This document shows, in pieces, positions 39,208-49,816 of a stretch of DNA of 64,000 nucleotides. The stretch covers positions 1 to 64,000 of the forward strand of contig JAQMWT010000268.1 in the NCBI GenBank assembly GCA_029834535.1, given 5' to 3'. How positions within the stretch are numbered: position 1 is the stretch's first letter; the number at the start of each line of letters is the position of its first letter. The position numbers and the translations under genes were made by a program. Origin of the DNA: Chrysophaeum taylorii. Lineage: Eukaryota; Sar; Pelagophyceae; Pelagomonadales; Pelagomonadaceae. Below the pieces are notes generated by a model, which saw only the letters and a program-made list of their open reading frames with translations, ran no database searches and had not been told where the DNA came from.

Positions 39208-40489
39208 TTAGGGGACGTCGAGGAGAGGAAGGATGACGAGGGCGATAAGGGAGGAGAGGCCGAGGAGGCGATAGACGGGGGCCCAGCCGAGGGTAGGGAC
39301 GAGGATTTTAGCGATTTCGACGCCGCCGAGGGAGGCGAGGGCGAAGGCGGGGAAGAGGTAGGCGTAGACGCGGGTGGCGGATTTTGATCCAAAGGCGATG
39401 GCGCAGCAGGTTGGCGCCGTGGAGAAGGTGCCGCCCATGCAGAAGAAGGAAAGGCAAGTCGAGGCGAGGTACGCGAGCTGGCCCTCGTGGGCAGCCCAGG
39501 GGACGAGGGCGGTGTTGACGGCCTGGATGAAGAGCAGAGTAGCAAAGGGTTTTTTGAAAGCCGATCTTGTCGACGGATGCCGCCCAGAAGAGGCGGCCTA
39601 GGCCGTTGAAGACGGCGCCCATCGCGCCCGCGGTGGCGAGGAAGGCGTCGCTATCGAAGATGGTGGAGGCAAAGAGCTTGTAGACGGAGGCGCACGTGAG
39701 TCCGGCCGAGGCGGTGAGGACGATGATGGCGTAGAGGGCGGCGAAGGACGGACTCCGAACGGCGGCCCGGACGGACACGTCCTTGGCGGCGGCGGCCGCC
39801 GTCGCCGCCGCGGCGCCAGAGGCGGGCTCGTCGTCGAGGGAAGCGCCGTCGTCGGGCTTGGCGCGCACGAGCATGCCCCCGAAGATGGAAGCGACAGCGT
39901 AGACCGTCGCGATCGTGCGGAGCATCGAGGGGAAGTTGGCGTAGACTTCGGGGGGGTACGGAGGTTTGAGGCCGCGGGGGTTGGCGAGTTGGGTGCCGAT
40001 GAGATTGAACAAGAACCCCCCCGTCCCAAAGCCAAGGAGGACGAGGCCGTTGACGAGGCCTTTGTGGTTGGGGAACCACGTCCATCCGGCAGCGAGCGGG
40101 GACGTGTAGGCGATACCGACGCCAAAGCCAAAGCAGGCGCCGTAGAGGAGCATGAACGTCTGGAGATTGGGGGCGTACGAGGCGAGGAAGACCCCCGTCG
40201 CCACGAGGAGACCCCCAAGAATGGAGGTCGTCGACGTGCCGACGCGCCGCGCGAGCTCGGCGCCGAGCGGCAGGCCGATAGTCTGAAAGAGGATCGTCAG
40301 AGGAACGATTCCGAGCGCGTCTGGCTGGCGATCGGCCGCGACTGCGGGATCGTAGTACAAGAGGTTGTCGGGGGCGTAGGCGATGAAGTTCCCCCAGCAA
40401 TAGAGTGTCCCGAGGACCGTGTGGACGATGGTTCCTCCGCACACCGAGAGCATGCCCCTGAGGACGTCGCTCTTATGGTGGTGGTGGTG

Positions 40490-40521
<32 letters not shown>

Positions 40522-40642
40522 TGGGTTTTGTTGGCGGAGAAAGGGGTTTCGTCTTGCGGGGGGTCGCGGGGAGCGGCCGCGCAGCGGCGACCGCCAATGC
40601 CAAGACCACCACCACCACCACGCTGCCGGCGAAGCGCGTCAT
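39208..40642 (-). CDS. MFS transporter, oxalate/formate-antiporter-like; frame shifts once
   Basis: From the ATG at 40642 comes a signal-like helix, then a Gly10-His5 linker. The MFS core follows: V-C-G-G-T-I-V-H-T-V-L-G-T-L-Y-C-W-G-N-F, T-I-L-F-Q-T-I-G-L-P-L-G, G-A-C-F-G-F-G-V-G-I-A-Y-T-S-P-L-A-A-G-W, and N-H-K-G-L-V-N-G-L-V-L-L-G-F-G-T-G. This resembles the OFA (oxalate/formate) family. About residue 364 the coding signal leaves the frame at an A6/T6 run (39550-39556). It resumes one base off as F-A-T-L-L-F-I-Q-A-V-N-T-A-L-V-P-W and ends at 39208 after the last helices. A one-base insertion, sequencing error or true lesion would explain it. Twelve helices are expected, and the two parts together account for about that. 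Confidence 0.75.
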
Positions 40643-40825
40643 CGGCGATGTGACGTCATGTGGTGGTGACTCCCACCAGCACTGCGGTAAGGCAGGGGAT
40701 CTTCTTCTCCTCACCTTGAAGTTCTACATACCATGCGCAGGTGTCTGCCCATCGTAAGTTGAAGCTAGAGACATCCGAGAACGGGAGGTGTCAACGCCCG
40801 AGGTGGCGAGGATGATGAAAACACC

Positions 40826-42375
40826 ATGGCAGCGCTCGTGAAGATGCACAGTGGCCCCATGTCGCCCGAAGCGAGGCGGCGCAAGCAGACCCTCCTGCCC
40901 GCAGAGCACCACAGGAGCACCGCACGGGGGCCCTCGGCGGGCGGCATCGGTGGTGGTCCCACCAACGCGGCGGCGGCGGGAGGGGCCGCGGCGCACCACC
41001 AGCACATCCTCCCGACGCACCTGGCGTCGACCCAGCAGCAACTCGCGCTCGGCTCGCCGCATGTGCGTGTCTCGTCCTCTGTTGTCGCGCGGTCGTCCGT
41101 CGCGTTGCGGCGACGTTGAAGCTCCGCGCGCAGGCGAGCAGCGCGTCCCCCGCGGGGGGAGAGTGCCGGCCCGAGGCGCCGTGCCTCAAGTGTCGCCAGG
41201 CATGCACCTGCAGCTGGTGCGAGGATCAGGGGAACACGTGCACGAACCGGCAGTCGTGCTCGATGCGAGGAAAGCAGTGCGCGACGTGCAACGCGTCCGA
41301 GTGCCGGGGAAAGCGCGCCAAGCGCTTGCGCGCGCACCTGGGGATCACCGAGGTGCGGCGGCCGGGCTATTCGGCGGCCTCGACATCGACCTACCTTGGA
41401 TCCGTCCGGAGTCCGTACGCGACGACCGACCCCGCGTGCGCGACCTCGTCGTCTTCGGCCGCCGCCGCCGCGCAACAATCGATGGCCGCGCCCGCCGTCC
41501 CCCCGTCCCAGGCTGCCCCCAGCGCGGCCGCCGGACACCACCACCACCACCACCACCACCATAATTGGGGAGCACGCGCGGTCTTCGGGGATCACAAGTA
41601 CCCGACTATTCGCACGGGCGCGCCGAGCACGCGCGTGCAGATGGACGCGTTGATGCACAAATGTACGATGGCCGCGACCACGGGGCGCCAGTGGCAGCGC
41701 GTCTCGACGAGGGATCCCCAGAGCGGCTCGTACGCCTGCCGCGACGACAACAACAACAACATCAGGCTCGAGCTCTCGGGCTCGGTCCTCGGCAAGTTGT
41801 CGGGATTTGTCGTCGTCGCGTCGGTCGCGGCCGAGCTGGGGTTGGACAAGATCCCCGACACGACCTCGATCCAGGGCGCCGTCGTCCTCACGGCTGGCCA
41901 CAACGTCGACGTCGAGCCCTGGGGTGCCCCCGACCATCACAAGGCCCTTCTCCTCATCACGGTCGCCGGCGATACCGTCGTCGCCGTGGCGAAGACCGAC
42001 GGCACGGCGCACCAGCACCACCCACACCAACACCCCCTCCCGAACCTCTTCCGGACAAACCCCGCACAGTCAAACTGCGTCTTCCAGCTCTTCTATGCCA
42101 GCCGCGGCGATCTCGTCTACGTCCCGCCGGGCGCTTCCTACCAGACGCGACACATCGGCAACGACCACATCCTCCTCGTCGTCAAGATCGAACCCCTCTC
42201 GTTCACGTCGCTCGACGCAAACAGACCATTGTCCGTCGTCCCGCCCGTCTCCTACCTCGCTTACCCCCTGGGCGGCGCCGCCAACCACATCTCAAACGAC
42301 CCCCTCCGCAGGCAGGGCCTCGCGCAGCACCAACACCAACCTGCCCCCGCGCCCAGCGGAGGACCAGGAATCTGA
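40826..42375 (+). CDS. Two-exon gene: Cys-rich N-terminal region plus cupin-like domain
   Basis: Exon 1 is 40826-41062 (79 codons). A 71-bp intron, GTGCGT...GCGCAG at 41063-41133, keeps the frame into exon 2 (41134-42375), giving 492 residues. Exon 2 starts with a cysteine cluster (C-L-K-C-R-Q-A-C-T-C-S-W-C then C-T-N, C-S, C-A-T-C, C-R-G-K-R), perhaps a zinc-binding module, followed by Ser/Ala runs and His9. The C-terminal half is beta-rich with H-Q-H-H-P-H and R-G-D-L-V-Y-V-P-P-G-A-S-Y-Q-T-R-H, as in cupin or JmjC-like barrels with metal-binding His. I do not recognise a named family. It could be a nuclear regulator with a cupin sensor; that is inference. A long minus-strand frame here is judged a shadow. 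Confidence 0.6.
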
Positions 42376-43243
42376 CGTGACGTGACGTGATGTGATGTGA
42401 TGACCCCTCTCCGAGCGGGTCATCATCATCACTCTCTTTTTTTTTTTTTTCCGCTCTCTGCCGACCGCTCGACCGACTGCTGCCCTGACCGACCCCCTCG
42501 GTCGCGAGAGAAAGAAAGAAAGAAAGAAAGAGGGGGTCTTCTTTCCTTTCTTGCTGGAAAAAAACCACCGCATGTTTTTTCTTCCTTTCGTTCTTCAACG
42601 CGCGCTTCTGTCCGACCTGGGTTGCGCCTCGTCGCACTGCTCAAATGTTGTCGCCTACCACCTCCGCCTTTTTTCTTTCTGAACGAGACCCGGGCGAACG
42701 GAGATATGTTCCCCCGACGCGGACGTGCCTCCCCGAGCAAAGCAAGCGGCCTCTTCCTCGGAATTCGGAATCACGACGACGATGCCGGCGATGATACCCT
42801 ACCTTCTTTCCCGACATTGGGCGGGAGCTTCCATTCCCGGCCCTCCGATTTGTCGTACCGTTCCGTCTCTCACTCGCATCAACTATATGATTCACGACGC
42901 ATCACTCGAATATTCTTATATTATTATTATTATATTGTCGCCCGCAGCCACATGTGCATCGAATGAACGAAAAAGAACCTAGGGACTATCATCGGTCGGC
43001 GGAGTAGGACGTATTGATAGGATGTCAGCCCTGCGAGCAATTTGCATGAACGAACATCGTCAACGAAGCAGAAAGGCGGCAGCGCCCCAGCAGCGCCCGC
43101 CGGCAAAGGAAGGAAGGAAGGAACGAAGGAAGGACCACTGGTTGGTCAGCAAAGCCCGTGTACCCAGCGGCGTGTTTCTCGAATGAATGAAGAAAAACCC
43201 TCCCAACGGAACCAAAAGTAGAGAAGAAGAAGATACTAGAAGG
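42376..43243. other. Intergenic stretch with hairpin and simple repeats
   Basis: Just after the cupin gene, TGATGACCCCTCTCCGAGCGGGTCATCA can form a hairpin followed by a T14 run (about 42395-42450), which could aid 3' end formation. GAAA and GGAA repeats lie at 42510-42530 and 43098-43120. No gene is supported. Confidence 0.45.
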
Positions 43244-44293
43244 ATGTTGGAGGTTGCTGCTGCTGTTCTCGTAGGCGCGACGGGGTGTCCGGTCGTTCGG
43301 CGCAGCCACCATCTGCTATCGCCGCTTCACAATGGGTGGGGCAACCAGGCGATGGGCCTCGAAAAGGCGTTATGGCTGGCCTACGCCTTCAATCGGACGC
43401 TCGTTATCCCTCCGCTGCTCGAGCACAAGGGCCCCAAGTCGTTCGGGTTGTGGCCGCAATGCGGCGCGGCCGAACGGCACGCAATCAAGGCGAGGCAGGC
43501 CTACGACCGCATTTCCGGGCGGCGGTGGACGCGGCTCGTAGACTTTGGAGCAGTCGAGTCGGCGGGCTCGCGCGTCGTGGACTACGAGGACGCGCGGCTC
43601 AACTTCACTGGTGCCTGGCGATTCGCGTGCAAGACGACGAGAGGGTGGCGGCGGGCCAGGTTCCGCCACGACGCTCCGGCGGTGGTGGTGGGCTCAGCAA
43701 TGCGCATGGATCTCGACGCTCTTCGTAAGGATTTACGGAGGACGCGATGCGGGTGGAGGGTTATCGACGCCGCCCACGTGCTGCCGTTCGCGCGGGAAGT
43801 CCGGAGGTTTGTGGATTCGGCGGCCCTGCCTCCGTACGCCGCCGTCCAGCTCCGCACGGGGGACCGCGCCGGCATAAACGCCGAGACGGTCGTCGCGTCC
43901 GTCGTCAGGAACGTCGCTCCGAAACTTCCCGAGGGAAGGCCGGTCTTCGTGGCCGCTGACCTCGCCTTTTCCTTCGGGGTTTTTGTGAGGTTCTTGAGGA
44001 GCTACTGCCCGCGGTGCGGCGCGGTGTTCGGGCGGGATTACCTCGCCGCGAACGCGCAATATGCCTCGCTCCTCCGCTTGTTCGGCGGCCCCCACTTCGC
44101 CCACATCGCGATCGACCAGGAGGTCGGATCCCGGGCGACCCACCTCTTTTTGTCCGACGATGCGACCCACAAGTTCCGCCGCATGTCGACCTTTGGCAGA
44201 ATACTCCAGCGACGCTGGTACCGCGTTCGAGGTGGTGGTGGTGGTGGTGGTGGTGGTCTGAACGCGACGACGAGGACCTCAAAAGAAGGGTAA
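43244..44293 (+). CDS. O-fucosyltransferase-like (GT-B) secretory protein
   Basis: 349 residues from the ATG at 43244, chosen because a signal-like helix (L-E-V-A-A-A-V-L-V-G-A-T-G) follows it; an in-frame ATG at 43187 adds 19 residues. The start of the domain reads H-N-G-W-G-N-Q-A-M-G-L-E-K-A-L-W-L-A-Y-A-F-N-R-T-L-V-I-P-P, matching the G-x-x-N-Q ... A-x2-L-N-R-T-L-V-x-P-P signature of protein O-fucosyltransferases. Later A-V-Q-L-R-T-G-D-R corresponds to the H-L-R-x-x-D/G-D-R donor-binding block, and T-H-L-F-L-S-D-D-A to the late sugar-nucleotide motif. A Gly10 run is near the end. It likely acts in ER or Golgi on GDP-fucose; the substrate is unknown. Confidence 0.7.
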   Translation: MLEVAAAVLVGATGCPVVRRSHHLLSPLHNGWGNQAMGLEKALWLAYAFNRTLVIPPLLEHKGPKSFGLWPQCGAAERHAIKARQAYDRISGRRWTRLVDFGAVESAGSRVVDYEDARLNFTGAWRFACKTTRGWRRARFRHDAPAVVVGSAMRMDLDALRKDLRRTRCGWRVIDAAHVLPFAREVRRFVDSAALPPYAAVQLRTGDRAGINAETVVASVVRNVAPKLPEGRPVFVAADLAFSFGVFVRFLRSYCPRCGAVFGRDYLAANAQYASLLRLFGGPHFAHIAIDQEVGSRATHLFLSDDATHKFRRMSTFGRILQRRWYRVRGGGGGGGGGLNATTRTSKEG

Positions 44294-44338
44294 GCGTTAT
44301 AATTAAATTGACACGAGCTCGGTCCCTTCGACGATCGG

Positions 44339-46112
44339 ATGAGGACGACGACCCGGCCTGATGCGTCGGAATCGTCGGAATCGTCGGAATCGTCGTCGTC
44401 TCCCCCTTCTTCGGAGATCGAGAACGCGCCGAGCCCTTTCATGAAAGGGTGGCTCCTGAAAAGAGGCCACATCGTGACAAACTGGAAAGAGCGGTGGTTC
44501 GTTTTGGGGTCGGGTCAGCTTTCGTACTACCGCAAGGAGGGAGGTCGGCGGTGCGGATTCGTAAATCTGGAGGAGGAGAGCGGCTGCGTCGCGAGCACGC
44601 AGCGCGCCCACTGCCTGGTGGTGACATCGAGGGCTGCCGAGGGTCACCGCGAGCTCTACGTCGCCGCGAGCACGCAGCGCGAAATCGAGCGGTGGCGCGC
44701 GGCAATCCGCGGCGAAACAGCAACTACCGCGGGCGGCAGGCTGACGGTGATTGTGCAGGCGACGCGGGGGCTCGAGGAGGAAGAGACTGTGGTGAGCGTG
44801 GGGGGCGTTGCGGCAAAAACGACGCGGCCTCCGCAGACGACGAGATTCTCGTTCGACCGCGAAAGAGCGAGGTTTGCGCACGTCGAGGTCCGCGGCGCGG
44901 GAATCGTCGTGCTCCCCCTCGCCTCGCTCTGTCCCTCGCACCGCGTCGACCGGTGGTTTGCGTTGGGACGCCGGTCGGCGCGCGACGCGGTCCCCGAAGC
45001 CGCCGTCAGACTCGAGCTATCGACGGACGTCGAGGCCGACGACAGATTCTCTGCCGCTCTCTCGAACGCTACCGAGGACGACGACGATTTGCCAGTGGCC
45101 CTCCCGATGCGCGGCGCCGAGGCCGTCGAGGACGGCGGGATGGCGACGTTGGTGGCCTACGCGGACGCGCTCGCGGCCGCCGACGACGGCGTCGTCTTGC
45201 TGACCAATCACCGCCTCGTCTTCCGGAGGTTGGGGGCTTTCTTGAAGGCGCCGGGCCGCCTCGGCCGCCGCGGCCTCAGCACCTCCGTACCGCTCGGCCA
45301 CATCCGCGCGGTGCGGAGGGACAAGGACGTCCTCACTGTCGTGGCGGGATCGCGCCTCCTAGAATTCCACTTTGGCGGTTTCGGCGGAACAGTCAGAGGT
45401 GGTGCGCCGCGGTCCGCGAGCGAGAGGCTCACGGCCGCGCACCTGCCCGAGGACTGGTTACAAGCCATCGACGCGCCGGAGGGACCGCCGGCCGCCCGGA
45501 TCGCCGCGCGCCTCGACTTCTGGCTCGCGAACCGCCGCCTCCTCCGCGCCCGAGCGACGTCCCTCGCTGCCGCCGCCATCGCCGCCGCGCACTCGAGGGC
45601 CTCCAGCGCCGCCGCTCGCGGCGCGCGGCCTTCGAATATCTCGGGGGTCCTCAGGTCGAGCTGGGCGCTCTACGATCCCGCGCAGGAGCTCCGCCGCCTC
45701 GGGATCCCCGACGCCGCCTGGCGACTATCGCGCGCGAACCTCGCGTACGCCCTCTGCCCCACCTACCCGATGCTCTTCGCCGTGCCTCGCGTCGTCGACG
45801 ACGACGCGCTCCGCCAGGTAGCCTCGTACCGGGCCAAGGGTCGGATCCCGATCTTGTCGTGGCGCCACCCGGTCAACCGGGCGACCCTCACGCGCTCTGC
45901 CCAGCCTCTCGTCGGCATCGGCCGCAAGCGCAGCGACGCCGACAACGAGCTCCTCTCCGCGATCGCCGCCGCCTCGGGCTGGGACCCCCCCCCCTTCGAA
46001 GAAGAAGAAGAAGAAGAAGAAGAAGACGACGACGAAGTGCTAGTTTCCGCCGATGAGCAGCAGCAGTCACTCAGCCGCGCCGGCTCCTCGGGCGCCGGCG
46101 TCGGAGAAAGCG

Positions 46113-46144
<32 letters not shown>

Positions 46145-47206
46145 ACCTCGGTCGCCGCGCGACATGGTTCCACCGTAAACAGAGACGAGTCGCTGTCCGA
46201 CCGTCGATACGCCGAGTGGCGCACGCGCGCCCTACAGCGCGCGAAGCGCCACGACCTCGAGGACTCCCTCCCGGGAGGCTCGACGCGAAGTTTCGCCGCG
46301 GCCTCGTCGCAAACGGCGCTCTCCGACCAACACTTGCTGGTCGTCGTCGACGCGAGATCGCCGATCGCCGCCAAGGGAAACCAGGCAGTCGGCAAGGGCA
46401 CGGAGGAACTCAAGGCATATGCCAACATCAACCTCCGCCTCGAGTTCATGGGCATCCACAACATCCACGCCGTGCGACGAGCCCACGACGACCTCGTCGA
46501 CTCGATTTCCCAAGGCCGAGACCTGAACGAAGGACCTTGGCTCTCGCTGCTCCAACGGCTTTTGGCCTCGATCCTCCACGTCGTCGACGCCGTCGCCCGA
46601 CACGGTGTCTCCGCGCTCATCCACTGCTCCGACGGCTGGGACCGCACCCCGCAACTTACGGCGGGCGCGATGTTGCTGATGGACCCATTCTACCGCACCG
46701 TCAGAGGCTTCGCCGTCCTCGTCGAGAAAGAGTGGTGTAGCCTCGGACACAAGTTCAGGCAGCGCCACGGCTTTGACGACGACAAACCCAACGACCGCTC
46801 CCCCGTCTTTCTCCAGTGGCTCGACGCCGTCCACCAGATAAGAATTCAAAAACCCGACGCGTTCGAGTTCAACGATCGTTATCTCACCTGCCTCGCCTAC
46901 CACGCCCAGGCCGCCTGGGTCGGAAACTTTCTCTGCGACTCGGACAAGCAACGTTCGGCCGCCCGACTCCAGGACCGCGCCGTCTCGATTTGGGCCCACG
47001 TCGATTCCCGCCTCCCCGTTTTTACCAACTCTAACTTCGCGCCCCGCGACGCGGTCATCTACCCCCTCGTCGCAAAACAGCACCTCCGTTTGTGGGCCTC
47101 CTGGTTTCAGCCAGACCACGCGGTCATCAACGACGTCTACTGGGACGTCGACGACGGCGGACCCCCCTACGTCGACGTTCCCCCGCCACATCTAACTACC
47201 ACCTAG
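44339..47206 (+). CDS. Myotubularin-family phosphoinositide phosphatase with PH, C2-like and GRAM domains
   Basis: 955 residues. Residues about 35-125 are a PH domain (G-W-L-L-K-R-G, W-K-E-R-W-F-V-L, closing W-R-A-A-I). About 138-215 is C2-like (R-L-T-V-I-V-Q-A-T-R-G-L, ending V-V-L-P-L-A-S-L). About 275-360 is GRAM (V-V-L-L-T-N-H-R-L-V-F-R-R). The rest is the myotubularin phosphatase: L-S-W-R-H-P, then N-I-H-A-V-R, and the active-site loop H-C-S-D-G-W-D-R-T with the Cys-x5-Arg pair intact, so catalysis on PI3P or PI(3,5)P2 is expected. A Glu8-Asp3 and Asp8 insert (about residues 558-600) interrupts the domain between W-R-H-P and the active site. It ends 46 bp after the fucosyltransferase-like gene at its 5' side. 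Confidence 0.9.
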
Positions 47207-47748
47207 CATCCTTTCTTATTATTATTTATATCAGGGGCGCGTCTTTCCTCAGCAGCAGCAGGACTTTCGTTTCTTGTTGACGGAATTTTTTTTTTCCCGC
47301 GGTCCTGAGGTGGTGGTGGATTGCCGAGTTTTGCGAGCGAGGAAGGGCTGCCAGGTTCGAGATCCTTCAGGTTCAACAACACCCACCCCCGCAGCGCGGC
47401 GAAGGATGGTGGAGCGATCCGATGGGCTACTAACATTCAGGTGCGGCGGCAAGTGTTCACCCTGAAAAAAATTCGACGTCTGCTGGCATTTATTTAGTTA
47501 TTTATTTAGATCGCAGCGCGAAGGATTCTTCTTCGCGCGAAGCAACCCCACGCGAGGTCGCCCTATCCGCATCGTCGACAGCCAGCAAGGCCTATACGCG
47601 AAAGAAAGAGGGAGACAGACGGTTGCAGGTGTCAAGAGTGAACTGGCTGGTTGGTCCAGTGAAGATCGTGCAAGAACAAGAAGTGCCCTGGGAGTTCTAT
47701 CACCCCAACACATGACCACCCGGAACGCGCAAAAAACACGAACTCGCT

Positions 47749-47783
<35 letters not shown>

Positions 47784-48115
47784 GCGAACGAAAAGCCCCA
47801 ACGCGCACAGGGTCTGCGAAACGACACAAAGTGATCTTCTCAGGGCAAGGCCGACTGAAGAGGTCCCAGCGAAGCTCTTTCTCGCGGGGTAGAGGCGTCG
47901 CGGCTTGCTTTTCGGAAAACCGAATCTTCGATTTGAGCCGCTGAACGGTCGGCTTTCAGGACATTTTAAACTTTGGGAGGCAACGGTCGAACCATATACC
48001 CAACTAGGCTACATGAATTTAATGAAGCAGTTTCTACTACTAGTAAACGTGCGTCATACAGGGTTTGAACCACGGGATATCACCGGATATACACTGGGAT
48101 ACTCTCCGAAGCAGA
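47207..48115. other. Intergenic stretch with (TTG)n microsatellite
   Basis: TTG/GTT units fill 47750-47784. GGTGGTGGTGG lies near 47310. Small ORFs only, and no RNA gene is recognised. Confidence 0.5.
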
Positions 48116-48442
48116 ATGGCATCAAGTCGCTCCCCTAGGCGGCCATCGAATCGCTCGTGGAGCGAGAGCACAAAGAGTCCCGACGACGACTTCCACACCC
48201 CCGTGGCTCCGTTGGCGCCTTGCTTGCCTCTAGCCAAGCGGCGACTCTCTGGCCGTGAGGGCGCCTTGACTGGCTGCGCAAGGCTACCGATCATCGACAC
48301 CGATCCCGCAGAAAGGCAAGAGGCGCTTCGCCAGCTCAACGAATGGCGCGAGGCAAAAAAAAGACGATTTCACGGCTCCTTCGCCGCCGCAAGTCTGCAA
48401 CCGAATCACTCGTCGTCGTCGTCGTCGTCGCCGCCTCGATGA
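48116..48442 (+). CDS. Small basic Ser-rich protein, unknown (weak)
   Basis: 108 residues from the ATG at 48116: S-S-R-S-P-R-R-P-S-N-R-S-W, a helix near residues 75-92 (P-A-E-R-Q-E-A-L-R-Q-L-N-E-W-R-E-A-K-K-R-R), and a Ser8 end encoded by (TCG)n. No family is recognised. It could be a real small nuclear protein, an exon, or chance. Confidence 0.35.
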   Translation: MASSRSPRRPSNRSWSESTKSPDDDFHTPVAPLAPCLPLAKRRLSGREGALTGCARLPIIDTDPAERQEALRQLNEWREAKKRRFHGSFAAASLQPNHSSSSSSSPPR

Positions 48443-48884
48443 TCAACCCGGTGCTGGACTTCTCGTCAGGGACCATCGCAACAGGAGTGGAGCGTCCACA
48501 TCCCCCTCTCTTCTATCGATCCGCTCTGTCGGTTTTCGCAAACGCCGACATATCTCGCATACGTAATCTCTAGATATCGATAGCAACTACCCTCCTCTGC
48601 GGCTGGGACTCGGAAGGCGGCGCCTACGGGGCCAGGCGAGCTTGGACGGGCGGATACTATCGTCTTGAAGCGTCGCTCTGAAGTGTCGCGAGGCCTGCGC
48701 CTTCGGATGCGATTGTCCGCGAGGTATGGTTTGAAAAGCTTACCCGCTGATTCCAGTCCGTTTAACCGAAGGATCTTCATTTTTGTCACGGAAGTCCCGT
48801 TAGAACCCGTGCAACGGTCGGTACTATAACGGGTCAGCAACGGATGCTTACTTACTTATTTTTTGGGGTAAAGATCAAACAAAA
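48443..48884. other. Intergenic stretch, no gene seen
   Basis: Only short ORFs with no recognisable features. Confidence 0.4.
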
Positions 48885-48918
48885 ATCCTTTTGTTGAAAA
48901 ACTAGCCCTCTCGAAGAG
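48885..48918 (+). repeat. Dispersed 34-bp word next to a SINE-like tail
   Basis: TCCTTTTGTTGAAAAACTAG then CCCTCTCGAAGAGAC. Copies at 23871-23905 and 53473-53508 share TTGAAAAACTAGCCCT and TCGAAG. This copy directly abuts the tail of the next repeat. Confidence 0.6.
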
Positions 48919-49187
48919 ACTAACTAACTAACTTCGGACCTCTCCCGAGCATGGGAGCCAGGCCGGACCGACAGGAGCCAGTCCGGAATCACGGGCCTGT
49001 AGACGAGGGGCGCCGAAAGGTGGGTCGGCGGAGAGTGATCATCAAGCTTGTCGCCATGCGACGAGGAGACCGCGATGTGACTGAGAACCAACTCGTCGAT
49101 AACCTTCCGTATTCGCCCCCCGGCCATACCCCGTCCCACTGCGAACGTTCCGGCTGCCAACCGGCCCGCCCGAGAAGAGAAAAGGTG
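48919..49187 (-). mobile_element. SINE-like repeat with LINE 3' tail, copy 2
   Basis: Minus-strand copy of the 35130-35455 family, with more differences (about seven residue changes over 80 when translated). It ends in the shared hairpin region and (GTTA)4 at 48919-48936. The MITE at 49193 sits just outside its 5' side. Confidence 0.7.
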
Positions 49188-49192
49188 ATTAA

Positions 49193-49387
49193 CACAGGGG
49201 TATATATATAGCCCCGGGCACTCGCACACACCAGGACCGGCATTCCTACCATAACCTTTTACCCATAACCATAACCCATAATTTTACCCATAACCATAAC
49301 CAAAAGGTTAACCATAACCAAAAGGTTATGGTAGGAATGCCGGTCCTGGTGTGTGCGAGTGCCCGGGGCTATATATATACCCCTGTG
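49193..49387. mobile_element. Palindromic MITE with ATTAA target duplication
   Basis: Two near-perfect inverted arms of about 68 bp (49193-49260 and 49320-49387) start CACAGGGGTATATATA. They surround a short centre of CATAACC/ACCCATAA repeats. ATTAA lies immediately outside both ends (49188-49192, 49388-49392), a 5-bp target duplication. No coding capacity. The superfamily is unclear: CACAG ends recall CMC elements, but the 5-bp target does not settle it. Each arm carries a TATA-box-like TATATATA between GGGG and GCCCC. Confidence 0.8.
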
Positions 49388-49392
49388 ATTAA

Positions 49393-49816
49393 TACCTTCG
49401 CGAAACCGTCGTCGCCAGCTCAGTTTTTCTGTATGTTGGATATTAAACGGATCGAATAAACGGGAAGTTCAATGTGCGTGTCCGTGCCGCGGTAACGGTG
49501 TTCTTCCGCATTTTCACTTTTACTTGCTAGAAAGAGAAATTACCTTTTGGGCGCAAGACGTCTTCCGGTGTTTCTCGCGATGAACCGCGCCTCGCCGTCC
49601 CCGCTTGCGCTCCGCCACGCCGAAGGCGTCGCCATCGCCTGCGCAGGCGAACCTTGACCTCGACGCGCTTCTGACTTGAACGCTGCGTTGTATAGTTTCT
49701 TATATACTTTCAACCAAAGGAACTGCCGCGCCGGCTACTAATTAACGGGAGAAACACGAAAAACCCCCTCCTCTTTATAAATGTTTACGATGCTGTGACC
49801 AACACCCCCCTCTTAG
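49393..49816. other. Intergenic stretch, no gene seen
   Basis: It starts with the CGCGAAACCGTCGTCGCCAG word also found near 23957. No gene is seen. Confidence 0.5.

Noticed and set aside
40765-42033. 422-codon minus-strand ORF opposite the cupin-like gene
   Set aside because: Arg/Gly/Val-rich composition typical of a GC-rich shadow frame; the plus strand gives a spliced, domain-like protein.
42397-42966. 189-codon plus-strand ORF
   Set aside because: Made of low-complexity sequence (Phe and Tyr runs, His run from ATC repeats) with no protein-like pattern.
48040-48160. Possible tRNA on the minus strand (GGTTCAAACCC word)
   Set aside because: The T-stem does not pair, and no D-arm, anticodon arm or acceptor stem could be folded.
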